Source: Plectosphaerella cucumerina
Taxonomy: Eukaryota > Ascomycota > Sordariomycetes > Glomerellales > Plectosphaerellaceae
Assembly: GCA_020746995.1 (NCBI GenBank)
Contig: JAGPXD010000002.1
Coordinates: 1-64,000 of the forward strand
Length of the DNA stretch: 64,000 nt
Reading direction: 5' to 3'
Part shown: piece by piece, positions 40,203 to 52,982 of the stretch
Layout of the letters: each line of letters starts with the position of its first letter
Position numbering within the stretch: position 1 is the stretch's first letter
The notes under the pieces: generated by a model
Told to the model about the DNA's origin: nothing
Databases searched by the model: none
What the model saw: the letters and a program-made list of their open reading frames with translations, nothing else
Program-made: the position numbers and the translations under genes

Positions 40203-41438
40203 TCATCGCCGCCAATCCCGCTCCTCATGGATTCTGGCCGCGTCGAAGCTGTCTAGAGGCGAGTGTCGTGGCATGACTTGGAAGTTGCCGGCAGCAACGA
40301 TCGGCAGACTCAGCGGCGGGGGGAGTGTTCTCGTCCTCGACATGCTGCTCTGGCTGGGGCCGCCTGTCTCTTCGACCGTCTGGCGAGACCCCTCCGCAGC
40401 ACTGCGCGGACCAGACGGCAGACTCGGGGTGTCGAGCTCGAACCGACGCGAGCAGCCGTCGTCCATGTGTCTGCGTGCTCATCAGATTTGCCATTGAAGG
40501 GCCAACCTTTGCGACATTGCGGCCACGTACCTGCGGAGGGTGTCTTTTCTCGAGAAAAGACGCCCGCAGTAGTCACACCCATGATTCCTCTCCTTTGTGT
40601 GTACGCTCTGGTGGTGCCTCTGGAGGTCTGTCTTCCGGACGAATCTCTTGTCGCAGCTTTCCACGGCGCAAGAAAATGGATATTCCCGCTGCTCATCGTG
40701 TGTTTCCATGTGGGCTTTGTAGTTGTAGCTTCTGCTGAAGAGCTTGCCGCATCCCTTGACCTCGCACCGGAAATTGGCCTCTTCACGGGTGGTGAGGCGA
40801 CGAGCGTTCTTTCGCGGCACAGTCCCCTTTCCTTGCCGTGCCTGTCGAGGAGGATCCATGCTCATGTTGGCTGCTGGCAGGGGCGAGCAAGCTGGAGGCC
40901 GAGATGACTCGGCAGAGCCATATCCTGGATACTCTTGTATGCCACGCCTCGGCGCGCTGCCTCCCTGAGCGCTTGTCGGGCTCCTGGGCGGCGGCACATA
41001 CTGACCTTGCCTGGTTATAGTTCCTGATCTCGTGTGCGGCGACAGAGGCGAGTCCAGGCTGTGGCCATTCATGTGATGTGCGTAACTGTGACCATACGGA
41101 CCGTGGGCTGGGGAGGCGTAGGCGAATGGGTCGTACTCGAGAGGCATTATGATGGAAGTTGGTGGCGTGGAGTTGACCGCGGCCGTCATTGTGGTCAGCG
41201 GCCATTCTTCCACAGTTTGGGCGTCCGGGAGCGAGGACGTGGTGGCATGAGAATCTTCGCGTCCAAGTCGGTGCGCCGCCATGGAGCAGGGGTCTCTGGC
41301 AGCCAACGCTTGCGACGTGTTGAAGCTCTGCTGATGCAGGACGGGGGAGTGGTGGTAGGCTGGAGGTGTCCCGGTTGAGCGGATGGTGTCGGGAGAAAAC
41401 GTCGGCGACCTCGTCAGCAACGGGGGTGTCAAGCCCAT
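40203..41438 (-). CDS. C2H2 zinc-finger protein, three C-terminal fingers
   Basis: Minus-strand exons 41438-40531 and 40470-40203, with a 60-bp intron (GTACGT...CACGCAG), giving 391 residues. The N-terminal about 200 residues are Ser/Pro/His/Thr-rich. Two classical fingers follow (FRCEVKGCGKLFSRSYNYKAH and FSCAVESCDKRFVRKTDLQRH). A third, C2HC-like finger (GCDYCGRLFSRKDTLRRHMDDGC) is split by the intron, so the unspliced frame would lose its last ligands. A Ser/Pro-rich tail ends the protein. Nuclear DNA binding is inferred from the fingers; I cannot name the factor. The start is the least certain part: the frame is open upstream to 41,948, but only this ATG precedes family-like sequence. Confidence 0.85.
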
Positions 41439-43182
41439 TTCCAGGATACTTCTGAAACGGGCTTGCGGGGAGAGCAACGGTGACTTCTCCCAGATGTTCT
41501 GCTGGCAGTCTCTGATGGGACTCGAGAGGGCGGGGCTATGGTTGGGGAGAGAGGGTTGTGCGGGTGGGTGTCTCGTACGGAAGGGGGACAAAGGCGAGGC
41601 AAGGAAGCGGCAGCAACGCGTTTTATACCGGCGAAGCAGCCCCTGGGATCCATCCACCGACTTGTACACTATGACCTCTCGGTTGTCATTGTCATTTATT
41701 ACTGTGAGAATATACGGCAAGCGCCCCAGTCCGGGCAGGCAATACTCCTGCGGTGTGGGGCGGTCGACCAGAAGTCGACGACAAGCATCCGAATGGACCG
41801 CAAGGATGGGTTCCCAGATCATCTGGGGGACTGGCTTGACTGGGTACTTCTCCTTCCGCAGCATTCTGCAGACTGGGGACTCGAGCAGGTACCAGGAGAG
41901 GGGCAGAGACAGGCTGACGTGTGGGGGAGCTCCAGGGCTGTGAGGCACTCACAGCGGTGGTCCAACTTGATGGGAAGCACCCATGGGAGCAGACAGAGAG
42001 ACGGGCGGACTCCAGTGGCGTCCTACTCGTCTTGTCTTTGCCCGGTTGACATGATGAAGCTGCAAGAGGACCAACAGACATTAGGTCAGACAGGGACATG
42101 GGTCAGATGCAGGAGGGTCGGGGCCAGCCCCATGCAACACACCTTCCACCCCACCCCTTGGGCTGTGAGTCCGTCTTCCAATGAGCTGGGCTTGATCAGG
42201 TTGGCAAGGTTGGTCCCAGGGACGGGAAGGATTCTGCGGTTGGTGCTTTCAACCATACACACAATATAAACCCTGCACTTCCATATCTAGAAGCAGGCAA
42301 TCGACCTCAAATTAAACTGTGAAGACTCACTTGCCGAAGGGTTGACTACTCGTACCTTCACTCACAAACCAGAACGTTGCAGACCCGAGGTTGGTAGATT
42401 GTAAAAGCTGGATCGTTCAGCGGTTTCCCTGGACGAGCCCGGGGGTTTCCGGGAGCGTAGAGTCGGCGCAATGGTAGGGTGGGTGGTGTTCTGATGACTG
42501 GGGAAATGGGGTCATGGCTCCACTGCGCCCTCTCACTGTGCCGTTGGTCCAACTCCTCCGACGGGAATCCAGCACCTCCAGCTGTGCTCCAATCGAAGCT
42601 GGTCTACCTGCCTACACCACCTCCTTTCTGCCCGCGGGCCCCATGCTGCCACGGCGTGCAGAAGCGGATCGAAGTCGATGCAATAGCAGCTGCTACCTTT
42701 CCGTATGAGTACCTCGCTCACCTGATCGGTGCCCTTGACGCAAGTACCACAACCTGTGGGTGCCTGCGGGGCTGCTTACCTACTAAGGTGACGTCCAGCT
42801 CAAGTCACAGTTGCAGGCACCAGACACATCACGTGATAGCGTGCACTTTTGGCTCCTCGGCTCCACTTTGATTCAAGGTGCGACGCCATCACTCACCGTG
42901 CGGTTCTCTTCTTTCGAAAACCACATGAGCCATCCATCAACTCGAACGGGAAGCACCCATCGCACAAGGCTGAGGTTTCATTCCCTCTATTGTCCTCTGC
43001 TTCTGAGATAGTTGGAACGACCACGGAAGCATCTTGCCTGTTGTTCTGCCGCCGCCTAGTCCACCCTTTGGCAACTGCCCCAGCCGGCGTTGAAGGCAGC
43101 CCCAGCCACGGGTGCGGAGCTTCTCGTCAACCAGGAAACCTAGCGACGAAGGAGGCCGGCAACCGGCCCAACCGCCCTCAAA
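41439..43182. promoter_or_regulatory. Divergent spacer, C2H2 factor / RAD3
   Basis: The 1.74 kb between two divergent start codons contains both promoters and probably a long leader of the C2H2 gene, where the frame is open but not protein-like. No additional gene supported. Confidence 0.5.
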
Positions 43183-46016
43183 ATGAAGTTCTTCATCGAG
43201 TGAGCTACCGGCATGCATCGTTTGGCTCAGCATCGCCATTTTTGCTTACCACCCTTACAGCGACTTGCCAGTCCTCTTCCCGTATCCCAGGATATACCCG
43301 GAGCAATATGCGTAAGTCCAAGCTCGAAACTTGGAGCCACGTATTTCTGACTGGGATTGGCAGCTACATGTGTGACCTGAAAAGTTTGCTCGCTCGCTCC
43401 AACTACTCGCTTCGCTCCCACATGGCTGACATTTGGCAGAGACCTTGGACGCCGGGGGCCATTGCGTCTTGGAGATGCCTTCAGGAACCGGAAAGACAGT
43501 CTCACTTCTTTCCCTCATCATAGCTTACCAGCAACACTACCCAGAGCACAGAAAGCTCATCTACTGCTCTCGTGCGCATCGTCCACATCCCGTCCGATAT
43601 CACGCGTTGACTTCTTACAGGTACCATGTCCGAAATCGAAAAGGCACTTGCCGAGCTGAAGGAGCTGATGAAGTATCGCACCAAAGAGCTTGGCCGAGAG
43701 GAGGACTTCAGGGGTCTCGGCCTGACGAGTCGGAAAAACCTTTGCCTGCATCCGTCAGTCAAACGGGAGAAGAGTGGTGCTGTTGTCGACGCCCGCTGCC
43801 GCAGTTTGACCGCCGGGTTCGTCAAGGAGAAGAAGGACAAGGGCGAGAACGTCGAAGTTTGTGTCTATCATGACGTGGGTTGACGTTGCCTGCCCAAGCC
43901 AAGCCGGCGTGCCCATACTGATTGAAACCAGAACTTGGACCTGTTGGAGCCGCATAACCTCATCCCAAACGGGGTGTGGACGCTGGACGACCTCTTGCGT
44001 TACGGCGAGGATCGAAAGCAGTGCCCGTACTTCACTTCTCGTCGTATGGTAGGTTCTGTTTGCCCTCTCAGGCTCCCAGGTCATCGGCGACCAAGACTTA
44101 CATGCCACAGATGCAATACTGCAACGTCATCATCTATTCGTACCACTACCTTCTCGACCCCAAGATTGCGGAGCGAGTCTCCCGGGAGCTTTCCAAGGAC
44201 TGCATTGTGGTCTTTGACGAAGCCCACAACATTGACAATGTGTGCATCGAGTCATTGAGCACAGATATCACGGAAGACTCGCTGCGGAGGGCTGCAAGGG
44301 GAGCAACCAACCTGGAGAGGAAAATTTCCGATATGCGGGAAACCGACCAGCAGCAGCTGCAAAACGAGTACCAGAAACTCGTCGAAGGCCTTCGCGATGC
44401 CGATGAAGCTCGCCAGGAAGATGCGTTCATGTCGAACCCAGGTTTGTGACACATCCAGCACACCAAAGATGGTTCTTCCTGTCACTCACACAACTCTAGC
44501 TTTGCCAGATGATCTTCTAAAAGAGGCCGTCCCCGGAAACATCCGCCGGGCCGAGCACTTTGTTGCCTTCCTCAAGAGGTTCATCGAGTATCTCAAGGTA
44601 AACTCCACCACACCGCCCCTTCCGCTACTGCATTTCCCGGTCTAATTCTGGCGACAGACTCGAATGAAAGTCAGGAACACAATCTCGGAAACGCCTCCGT
44701 CCTTCCTCGCTCATCTGCGAGAGTTCACGTTCATCGAAAAGAAGCCACTGAGGTTCTGCGCCGAGCGACTAACGTCCCTGGTCCGGACTCTCGAGCTGAC
44801 CAACATTGAGGACTACCAACCACTGCAAGAGGTGGCCACGTTCGCCACTCTTGTGGCAACCTACGAAAAGGGATTCCTACTGATTCTGGAGCCTTATGAA
44901 TCGGAAACAGCCGAAGTCCCCAATCCTGTGCTGCACTTCACATGCCTGGATGCGGCAATCGCCATTCGGCCCGTCTTCGAACGTTTCAGCTCCGTCATCA
45001 TCACCTCGGGTACGATATCGCCCCTGGAGATGTACCCGAAGATGCTCGGTTTCTCCACCGTCGTCCAGGAGTCGTACAGCATGACCCTCGCAAGAAGATC
45101 GTTCTTGCCCATGATCGTGACGAGGGGCAGCGACCAGGCATCTGTGTCAACCAGTTTCCAAGTGCGAAACGAGCCGAGCGTGGTCCGGAACTACGGTAGC
45201 CTCCTGACGGAGTTTGCCAAGATCACACCAGATGGCATGGTCGTGTTCTTCCCTTCATATCTCTACATGGAGTCCATCATCAGCATGTGGCAGGGTATGG
45301 GAATTCTGGACGAGGTCTGGAAGTACAAGCTTATCCTGGTCGAGACACCCGATGCCCAAGAAACGTCACTGGCACTGGAGACTTACCGCACTGCCTGCTG
45401 CAATGGGCGAGGCGCGGTTTTGCTCTGTGTCGCCCGAGGCAAGGTGTCCGAGGGCATCGATTTCGACCACCAGTATGGCCGCACGGTGCTCAACATCGGT
45501 GTTCCCTTCCAGTACACCGAGTCCCGGATTCTCAAGGCCAGGCTGGAGTTCCTACGCGAGACGTACCGGATTCGCGAGAATGACTTCTTGTCATTTGACG
45601 CCATGCGTCATGCCGCCCAGTGCCTGGGACGCGTGCTGCGCGGCAAAGACGACTACGGTATCATGGTGCTTGCTGACCGCCGCTTCCAAAAGAAGCGTGT
45701 TCAGTTGCCCAAGTGGATCAACCAGGGTCTTTTGGATGCGGACACAAATCTCAGCACCGACATGGCTGTGAGCAGCGCAAGGCGGTTCCTGAAGCAGATG
45801 GCCCAGCCGTTCCGGGCAAAGGACCAAGAGGGAGTGAGCACATGGAGCTACGAAGACCTCATGAAACACAAGGAGCAGCGGGATCTGGAAAGAATCCAGG
45901 AACTGGAGGAAAGGGCCGCCCAGCAGGGCAGGGAGGATGCGCGCACAGTGGAGGATGAATATGGCATGGACGAGGATGGTCTAGACGACGATCTCATGGA
46001 GATTGATGGCCTGTAG
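43183..46016 (+). CDS. RAD3: Rad3/XPD DNA helicase of TFIIH
   Basis: 5'-3' helicase of TFIIH, for transcription initiation and nucleotide excision repair. Nine exons: 43183-43199, 43261-43311, 43364-43383, 43440-43571, 43621-43874, 43932-44048, 44111-44441, 44500-44597, 44658-46016. All eight introns are 49-62 bp with GT...AG ends, and the product is 792 residues. Walker A SGTGKT is at about 43-48 and the DEAH box at 233-236. The iron-sulphur cluster cysteines are present in [22 protein letters not shown] and KQCPYF. The C-terminal helicase motifs ([21 protein letters not shown]) are intact. The C-terminus is acidic. The three first exons are tiny (17, 51 and 20 nt) and would be missed by ORF-based annotation. 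Confidence 0.97.
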
Positions 46017-46973
46017 AGATATGACCGACTGCCTAGGTGGCAGGTACATTAATCCCAAACATGCCGGCGGACCCTCGGCCTCGTAGCGCTTGGAATGCCA
46101 TCTTGGGTATACCTACGGAAGCTTCATCTCATCGAGGACGTGCTGTAGGACCTCCCTCTCCCATGAGCTTGCGAATCCTTCCAAGGTTGCAGTGGGATGG
46201 GACTCGGAAGAATGATCGGACGCTACCGCCTCGAGGATTGACCTAGGAGGGACGGCGGTACCAGCCATGGCGCTCGGGCCATGTATCCACTGGAGCTCCC
46301 CTCGTGTCTCCATATCAAGCTGGAACGTGACAGGCGAACAGTGAAGCTTACCCGCTGAGGCCCATACATCTGCATTCAGCGACCGACCAACCGCGGCCTA
46401 TCCCACTTACCTCCACCTCGATGCGTGAACACCCAGGGCCATCTTTCCGACGCAGCCCGACCAGCACGACAGCTCGATAGAATCTCGAGAACGACAAAGG
46501 ACACAACAAAGGAAGCGCTCGGAGGACCTAACCATATCATCAACCTGTACGAACCGGCAGCCCACCACCCACTGACCTCGATGACCACCTAGGCTGACCT
46601 TGCCGTCTTGCGAGTAGCTAGATACCTCCTCCCCGGGCACCTGCCAGTGTAGCCCAACCGATTGTCACATCCCCAGAGACAGCACGAGCCCGAACCGAGG
46701 ATCGATAATCCACAGGCAGACACCGCCGACACGCTCGCCGGGCGACCATACCTTACCTTACTGGGCGGGGCGCATACGACTTGGGCGAGCACAACACACC
46801 AAGACGACCCGTCACGACCTCTCGCGACGGTACTACAACTGGCCGCGCTCACGACAGAGCCCTCCCCTCCCTGCCTCAATACCGCGTCGGGAAGTGGACA
46901 TTCGCCGCGCCGAAGAGGGCCTTAAGTGGCTCGACCGCCAAACTTCCACAACACCGCCAAGAACATTACGAAG
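46017..46973 (+). promoter_or_regulatory. Spacer between RAD3 and ATG18
   Basis: About 960 bp with the RAD3 3' region and the ATG18 promoter and leader. Short minus-strand open frames are not supported as genes. Confidence 0.45.
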
Positions 46974-48559
46974 ATGGCCAGCCCGGTCCTAAACTTCATC
47001 ACATTCAATCAGGACCACAGCTGTCTTGCTGTCGGTGAGAGCATGCTGTCACATACAGATTACAAGGGCCCGAGCTAAGAAGCTGCCTTCCCTGCAGGTA
47101 CCTCGAAAGGGTTCCGCATATTCCACACCGATCCCTTCTCCAAGATCTTCAGTAGTGACGATGGAAACATCGGCATCATTGAGATGTTGTTCTCGACGTC
47201 GCTTGTCGCAATCATCCTTTCTCCCAGGCACCTCATTATCCAAAACACCAAGGTCAGTGGCTCTGCCATATCCAAATCGGATGCCCGCTAACCCAAACCC
47301 CTTTCACAGAGATCGTCTGTGATATGCGAACTCACATTTCCCTCTGCGGTCCTTGCGGTCCGTCTCAACAGGAAACGGCTCGCAGTCGTTCTTGAGTCCG
47401 AGATATATCTGTACGACATCTCAAACATGAGCCTCCTCTACACGATCCCAACGTCCCCGAATCCGAATGCGATATGCGCACTGTCGCCCTCATCCGAGAA
47501 CTGCTTCATCGCCTATCCGCTCCCCAAACCTCGCGAAGATACAGGCGACCGACGTCCGGCCCACGCACCCCCTCTGTCCAACTATGTGGCGCCAACTTCA
47601 GGAGAGGTTCTCGTCTTCGACACTATCACCCTGAAAGCCGTCAACGTTATCGAAGCTCATCGGTCACCCTTGTGCAGCATATCTCTCAGCAGCGACGGAA
47701 CGCTGTTGGCTACAGCTAGCGAGACAGGCACGATCATCCGCGTCTTCTCTGTTCCTCGTGGCCAGAAGCTGTACCAGTTCCGGAGGGGCACCTACCCCTC
47801 TACAATCTACAGCATGTCATTCAACCTGGGCTCTACGCTGCTTTGCGTGTCCTCCATGTCTGATACAGTTCATATTTTTCGCCTTCGTGGACCTCCCGCC
47901 ACCGGACAAGCTCCTGTTACTGGTCAGATTGATGCGCCGTCGTCTCCCCGCCAGGACCGGTGGTCTCGCTCCCGCAGCTACGACAGCGCTAATGAATCGC
48001 CTGGCGGCAGCGCGGCAGCTTCTCCTCGGGAGGATGCTGAAAGCGGCAGCCCCAACAGCGGCGGCGGCGGCGGCCCCTTGGGGGCTCACCGTAGGCAGAG
48101 CGGTTCATTCAGCAGCATGCTCCGGCGGTCATCGCAGATCATGGGTCGTAGCGTTGCTGGTGTTGTTGGGTCGTATCTTCCGCAAACGGTTACTGAAATG
48201 TGGGAGCCCCTGCGCGACTTTGCATACATCAAGCTTCCAAAGTCAAGTACGAACCGCGCGCCGCCATCTGGCGGACTGGGTCCGAGTAGTAGCGGTGGGA
48301 ACCTGGGATCGCCTGGTCCGTTGCGCAGCGTCGTTGCTATGAGCAGCAGCAGCCCACAGGTCATGGTTGTCACGAGCGACGGGGGCTTCTATGTCTACAA
48401 TATTGACATGGAGCACGGCGGTGAGGGCTGCTTGGTGAAACAGTCTTCGTGAGTTGTAGCCGTCAAGCTTTTGATCACAGAATGGTGTTGCTAACGATGA
48501 ACAACAGGCTACTCGATGCAGACGACAAGCTCGACACATCTTCTGCCTACGGCTCATGA
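46974..48559 (+). CDS. ATG18: Autophagy WD-repeat protein Atg18 (PROPPIN)
   Basis: Phosphoinositide-binding beta-propeller needed for autophagosome formation and vacuolar membrane dynamics. Exons 46974-47034, 47098-47252, 47310-48448 and 48508-48559; introns of 63, 57 and 59 bp, the last with branch GCTAACG. The product is 468 residues. The start reads [14 protein letters not shown]. The lipid-binding signature FRRGT lies at about 229-233. Blade motifs such as [17 protein letters not shown] and [16 protein letters not shown] are clear. A Ser/Gly/Pro-rich loop in the second half (about 255-310) is the expected disordered blade-6 loop. Atg18 is preferred over Hsv2 from the N-terminus and length. 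Confidence 0.94.
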
Positions 48560-49096
48560 GAACGTCAATTGGTCCACCTTGCTCTGCGCCACGGCGATTA
48601 TTTTTTTTGCCAAGGTTGGACTCAGTCTCTTCGTGGTTCATGAACTTCTCGGCTCCCGTCCACTTAACATTCGTCGCGGATCATCGATTCGCTCGACTTG
48701 CTCACTGCCTCTGACAAGAAGGCGAATCAACAGCAGGGAGGAAGACCTTCCACGCTGATACATTCTCAAACTTACTCACACCCACGGTTATGTCAGTTGG
48801 CTGACGTCAATAATATAATATCTTGGTGCACGAGAGAAAAAGTAGCTTTCACCCGAGAAGGTATCTCGCGGGTATATTGAAGTGAAACCCAATGCTAGCT
48901 AGCGGCCGTAGACTCGTCATCCCAAATCCAATCATACAGAATACACCGGCACAACTCCGAGGACTATTAGCCCATCAGCAGCCACAGGCTACAGAACGCA
49001 GGCTTCAGTGACCACAGCTGTTCCAAACCCCCGAGCTGCATGTCCCAGCGCCGTGCTCCGGCAAATCGCAAAAAAATGCCATACCAGCCGGCAAGG
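48560..49096. other. Convergent intergenic region, ATG18 / PPS1
   Basis: About 540 bp with the two 3' ends; no other feature recognised. Confidence 0.5.
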
Positions 49097-51226
49097 CTAT
49101 CTCGCGTATGGGCGGTTCATCAACGCGATTTCTCGGGTGATATCTGGCCATTCGAGCTCACGCTTCAACTCGCCGTGCCCTCGACGGCTTTGCTGGAGGA
49201 GCTCCTCCCACTTGAGAAGTTCGTACGCGAAGAGGAGATGCGGCTGGATGATGACATTGAGTCGCCGTGCTCTGACGAAGCAGTAGGCTCGCGGCACGGA
49301 AAGGTCGAGGGCTCTCATTACTTCAGCGATGCAGATGGTGGCACTGCGCGAAACACCGACTCGGCAGTGAACAAGAGTCGCGGTATTCCTTTGCCGCCCG
49401 CGATCTGGGAAAAGGGTCAGTCAGGGTCTGCAGACAAGGGGTCTGCGCACATAGGTTGACTGACCAATGAATCGGAGGCATCTTTCAAACTCATCCGTCA
49501 GAGGATCAATGCCGTTGTCCTGTACCCCTTGGACGAGGCAGACATTGTCCGTCCCCCAATCTTCCAACTCGCCGTCTCTCCACATCGAAGTCTCCCCAAC
49601 ACTCAGAATCTGGCCGATGCCCATGGCTTTGAGGAGATCTGGGTTGTTGGCATGACCGAGGTTGCCGAGATACATGTAGTCCAGTATCCGGCTGGGGAAA
49701 GACCCATCAAGCCCGGGGAGCCATGCCGGTTCGTCAATGAGCGAGGTGATCTCGATGCTCCGTTTGCCTGCATGAACAGGAGATTGACGAAGCAAGCGGG
49801 GCTCGAGACAGGTCAACAAGGCGACGTCGCTAGGATATGCAAAGAAGTTGCGCTTCATGTCCGTGTGGAGGCGCAGCCATGCCTCGGGGACGCCCCGACC
49901 AGTGCTGTAGCTGAAGTAGGCAATGCCGAGCATGGTAGATTCGGTGTACCCGTCCGCGCAATGGATGAGGACTTTGCGAGGTCGGCGGACGGCCTTGCCC
50001 GGTGCGTCGGGCTCTTTGTCGATGCATGCGCCTTCATCTTCGGGGATGGTACCATGGGCGAGGTGATAGATCCATCTGCAGGTGTCCAGGATGTCGTCGG
50101 CTTCTGGTTGCGACCAGGTCATCGGTGACAGGCTACCCGACGAGGGGAAATCGACGAAGGGACATGTTGTGGGCTCCTCTTCGGACAGGGCAATGTCCCG
50201 TAGAATACTAGGCTTCAGGCGACCAACGTCGCTGCATTCGATGAGGATATCATAACAAGCATCATCGTCCAAAGCGGCATCAGGCGTAGGACCCAGCCAT
50301 ACGTTGTGGGAGATCTCCGTAGCCCTGGTCATGGCGTACATCTCCAGCCTCTCTTGGTAGAAGAAGTCGACGGTACTTCCGGTCAAGCGTCCGGTAGAAT
50401 CGACGGCCACAATCTCCGGGGAGTCCTGCTCGAAGACGGAAAATGGCCCGACACAGATGAAGGTGTTGTACTCGGGGAGCATGAGGCCCTGAGCTTCGTG
50501 TTTCTCGCGCCATATACTCTGTGCTGAAGCGACGTCCCATGCGAGCTTGCGAACGACGCTCATATTATCGCCGTATATGACGATGTCTGAGACCATGGCC
50601 CATTTGGCGGTTTGTATCTGAAAGTTCCGCACGCAGAAGCCGTCTCGTGGGTCGGGGTCGATGAACTCCGAAGGCGAGGACGAGTTGTCGAGAAACTCGT
50701 GCGACGCGATGGCGCCCTTCAGGCGGCTGATGGCCAAGTCGCCATCGGCCTTGACGAGGGTCAGCCCTCGGATGCAGGTGGGTGTCCGCCTCAGCGTACG
50801 ACGGCGCGCAGTGAAGAAGGCCTGCTGTATGTGGTTGTGCGGATGAAGACCATGGAGCCAGGGGAACACCGTGGCTGGGTCTGGCAATGGTTGCCGAGAC
50901 GTGTGGTCGACGGCGGCGGCTAGTTCTTTGGCATCAATCTTGTAGATCTTGAGGGGACCCGACTCCAGGCGGGGCAGCGTGGGGGGCGGGTAGAGCAGTG
51001 AGCTCTGGCAGGCATTGTGATTGTCGAGGGCGCCCTCGTCGTTTGAAGAGTTGGACGAAGGGGCCGGAGGGTCACTTGATGGTGCAGGGCCTGCTGGACA
51101 GATAGGTATGTGTTTGTTTGGGATGATTGCGGCTTGTGATGAAGGGGCGGAATCCAAAGATATGGCCCCCAGAGCCGATGCTGGTCGATGGGGTGGGGCA
51201 GGTCGAGTGAGCGCGATGGTCGCCAT
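49097..51226 (-). CDS. PPS1: PPS1-type dual-specificity protein phosphatase
   Basis: Minus-strand exons 51226-49465 and 49404-49097, with a 60-bp intron (GTCAGT...TTTCCCAG), giving 689 residues. The C-terminal domain has an intact phosphatase loop HCRVGVSRSAT (Cys about 601, Arg about 607), encoded just after the intron, preceded by LGNLGHANNPDLL typical of the fold. An upstream second phosphatase-like domain has LIHCADGYTES (Cys about 423), where the loop Arg is missing, so it is probably a pseudophosphatase module. The domain pair matches fungal Pps1, implicated in yeast in cell-cycle/S-phase control; that role is by homology only. The first 100 residues are Pro/Ser/Ala-rich. Start MATIALTRP chosen at the first true ATG. 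Confidence 0.9.
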
Positions 51227-51250
51227 TTCGATGACCAAACTGCAATTCGT

Positions 51251-51288
51251 TATCGTCGTCGCCGTCGTCGTCCTTCTTGTCGTTGTCG
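51251..51288. repeat. CGT-rich microsatellite
   Basis: Imperfect run of TCG/CGT triplets immediately upstream of the PPS1 start codon, in its leader or promoter. Confidence 0.75.
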
Positions 51289-51856
51289 ATCAAAGCTAGA
51301 GCGCCCGCGCCCGAAGAGCTGATCGGAATGTGATCGCAAATACAACACCCTCGGCGATGTCGTCCCGATCTTTCGACTGAAGGCAGGAATTGGTCAGGCT
51401 TCGAGACGTGATCTGAAGGTACTCGCCGTGTTAGTCCATGTGGATATCACCAAGCGTGCGGCAGCAGGGAACGGTGGAGAATGGGCAAAGGGTAGATATC
51501 TCAAGCTTGCCGGGATAGCGAACGAATGGCGACGGGAGATGAGAGGTAGTGAGTGTTGTATTACAATTACCAGTGAACCGACCATCAACACCTGATGAGC
51601 AAAGGCAGCACGCCAGTTGCTCCGGGTTGAGTGTTGATGATAGTGGCCGGAGCTGCAGTGTGTGGACTCCCGGTGAGGGTCCGGAAGCTCAGTCCAATGG
51701 CCGAGTAAAGGGCACTGGCAGTGAAGCTGGGGTGTTCACGCCAGAAGGTGGGGTGAGATGTGGACGCGGTAAACCGAGCCAAGACAAGGGGGTTGGTTCA
51801 GTGGAGAGCGGGCAGAGGGATGGCGACGAAGATGCCAGTCATGTACGAAGAGGGAC

Positions 51857-51898
51857 AGACTGACTGACTGATGGATGGACGGACGGATGGATGGATGG
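51857..51898. repeat. Tetranucleotide microsatellite (GACT/GGAT/GGAC)
   Basis: Three GACT units followed by GGAT and GGAC units. Confidence 0.85.
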
Positions 51899-51973
51899 TG
51901 TGAATTGATCAGAATGCGGAAGAGAAACACGAGACAAAGTAGGAACCAAATGGGGGACTTCACAGGGATGGGT

Positions 51974-51999
51974 CATGGGATGGGATGGGATGGGATGGA
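51974..51999. repeat. (TGGGA)n microsatellite
   Basis: About five head-to-tail units of TGGGA/ATGGG. Confidence 0.85.
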
Positions 52000-52504
52000 T
52001 GTTGAGGAGGGAACGAAGAGGGGTAAGTGATCGCGGCGGACGATGTGATGTGATTAGGTTGGTCTGTCCAGCTCGAGGCCTTGGGCCTGGGCCGCCTGTG
52101 CTCCTCTCGGCATGGTTGGCTGGAGTTGCTGTAGCTGCATCACGTATCGCGCGTACCTCGTACCTCTCTGTACATGCACGTCCCCCTACGTTTCCCCGCC
52201 ATCGCTCACGGCCGCTGCAACGGCGCGACACAGCCAGCGACGGGCAGTTTCCAGTCGCGACGGGAGTCTGCCCTGGAGCTGTAGGGCAACGCATGCCTGG
52301 TCATTTCAGGCTACCTGTCCCATCATGATTCCAAATTGCTGCCGAAGAAACGAGACAACCCGACCATGTACCGAAGAGTCTAGGAAACATTTCAGCACAA
52401 CAAGGGCCGGAGGTCTTACAGTGGCAGCCCGCGTTGCGCCAATAGATAAGACAGGCAAGCAATCATTCGTCTTATCTCCCGCTTGGCTAGCTGCCTAGCC
52501 TGAA

Positions 52505-52800
52505 ACTCAAAGCACCGATATAGGGTAAGTATCTAAGGATAGATTAGACAGGATTAATAATAGTACTTCTTAAGTAAGATTATATAACTCTAAAAAGTAC
52601 TAATTATACTACTCTGTATTAAAGGACAATAATTATACTACTAATTTAATATTTAGATTTAGAGATTCTAGTTTACTTTATAATTTAATTTTTTATCTTG
52701 AAAAGATATATCTTACTTAAACTGAATAAGAAAATAAGGATAGTTTCTCTACTAGTAGCTACTTTTCAGTGATCAAGGAGTTATCTACTACTATGTCCCT
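52505..52800. repeat. Isolated AT-rich island, probable old repeat relic
   Basis: About 300 bp of TA-rich sequence with abrupt edges inside GC-rich DNA, close in composition to the block at 1-17,440, though more TpG/CpA remain. No inverted ends or coding motif are visible. It lies about 180 bp upstream of the DDHD phospholipase start codon and may be a short RIP-mutated transposon fragment. Confidence 0.6.
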
Positions 52801-52982
52801 AGTTAAACAGTACGACACTGTGCTATGGTCAGTCCTACCCACTGACGACATGTGCCTGCCTCCCTGCTGGTCATCATCTTCCCACGAGCGGCTTCCGCTC
52901 CCCCAAGCAGCTCCAACTTAATCTGTCGTTGCATCGCCCGCCAACATCCGACCTCGCGAAACGAGGTGTCCTTCTGCCTGGC

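Larger units (their letters stand above)
51227..52982. other. Divergent spacer, PPS1 / DDHD phospholipase
   Basis: About 1.76 kb between divergent start codons. It contains microsatellites and an isolated AT-rich island (both listed separately), and no gene that I can support. Confidence 0.5.

Noticed and set aside
41439..41948. 170-codon N-terminal extension of the second C2H2 factor
   Set aside because: The frame begins with GTG and its translation is unlike the Ser/Pro-rich family N-terminus; treated as leader.
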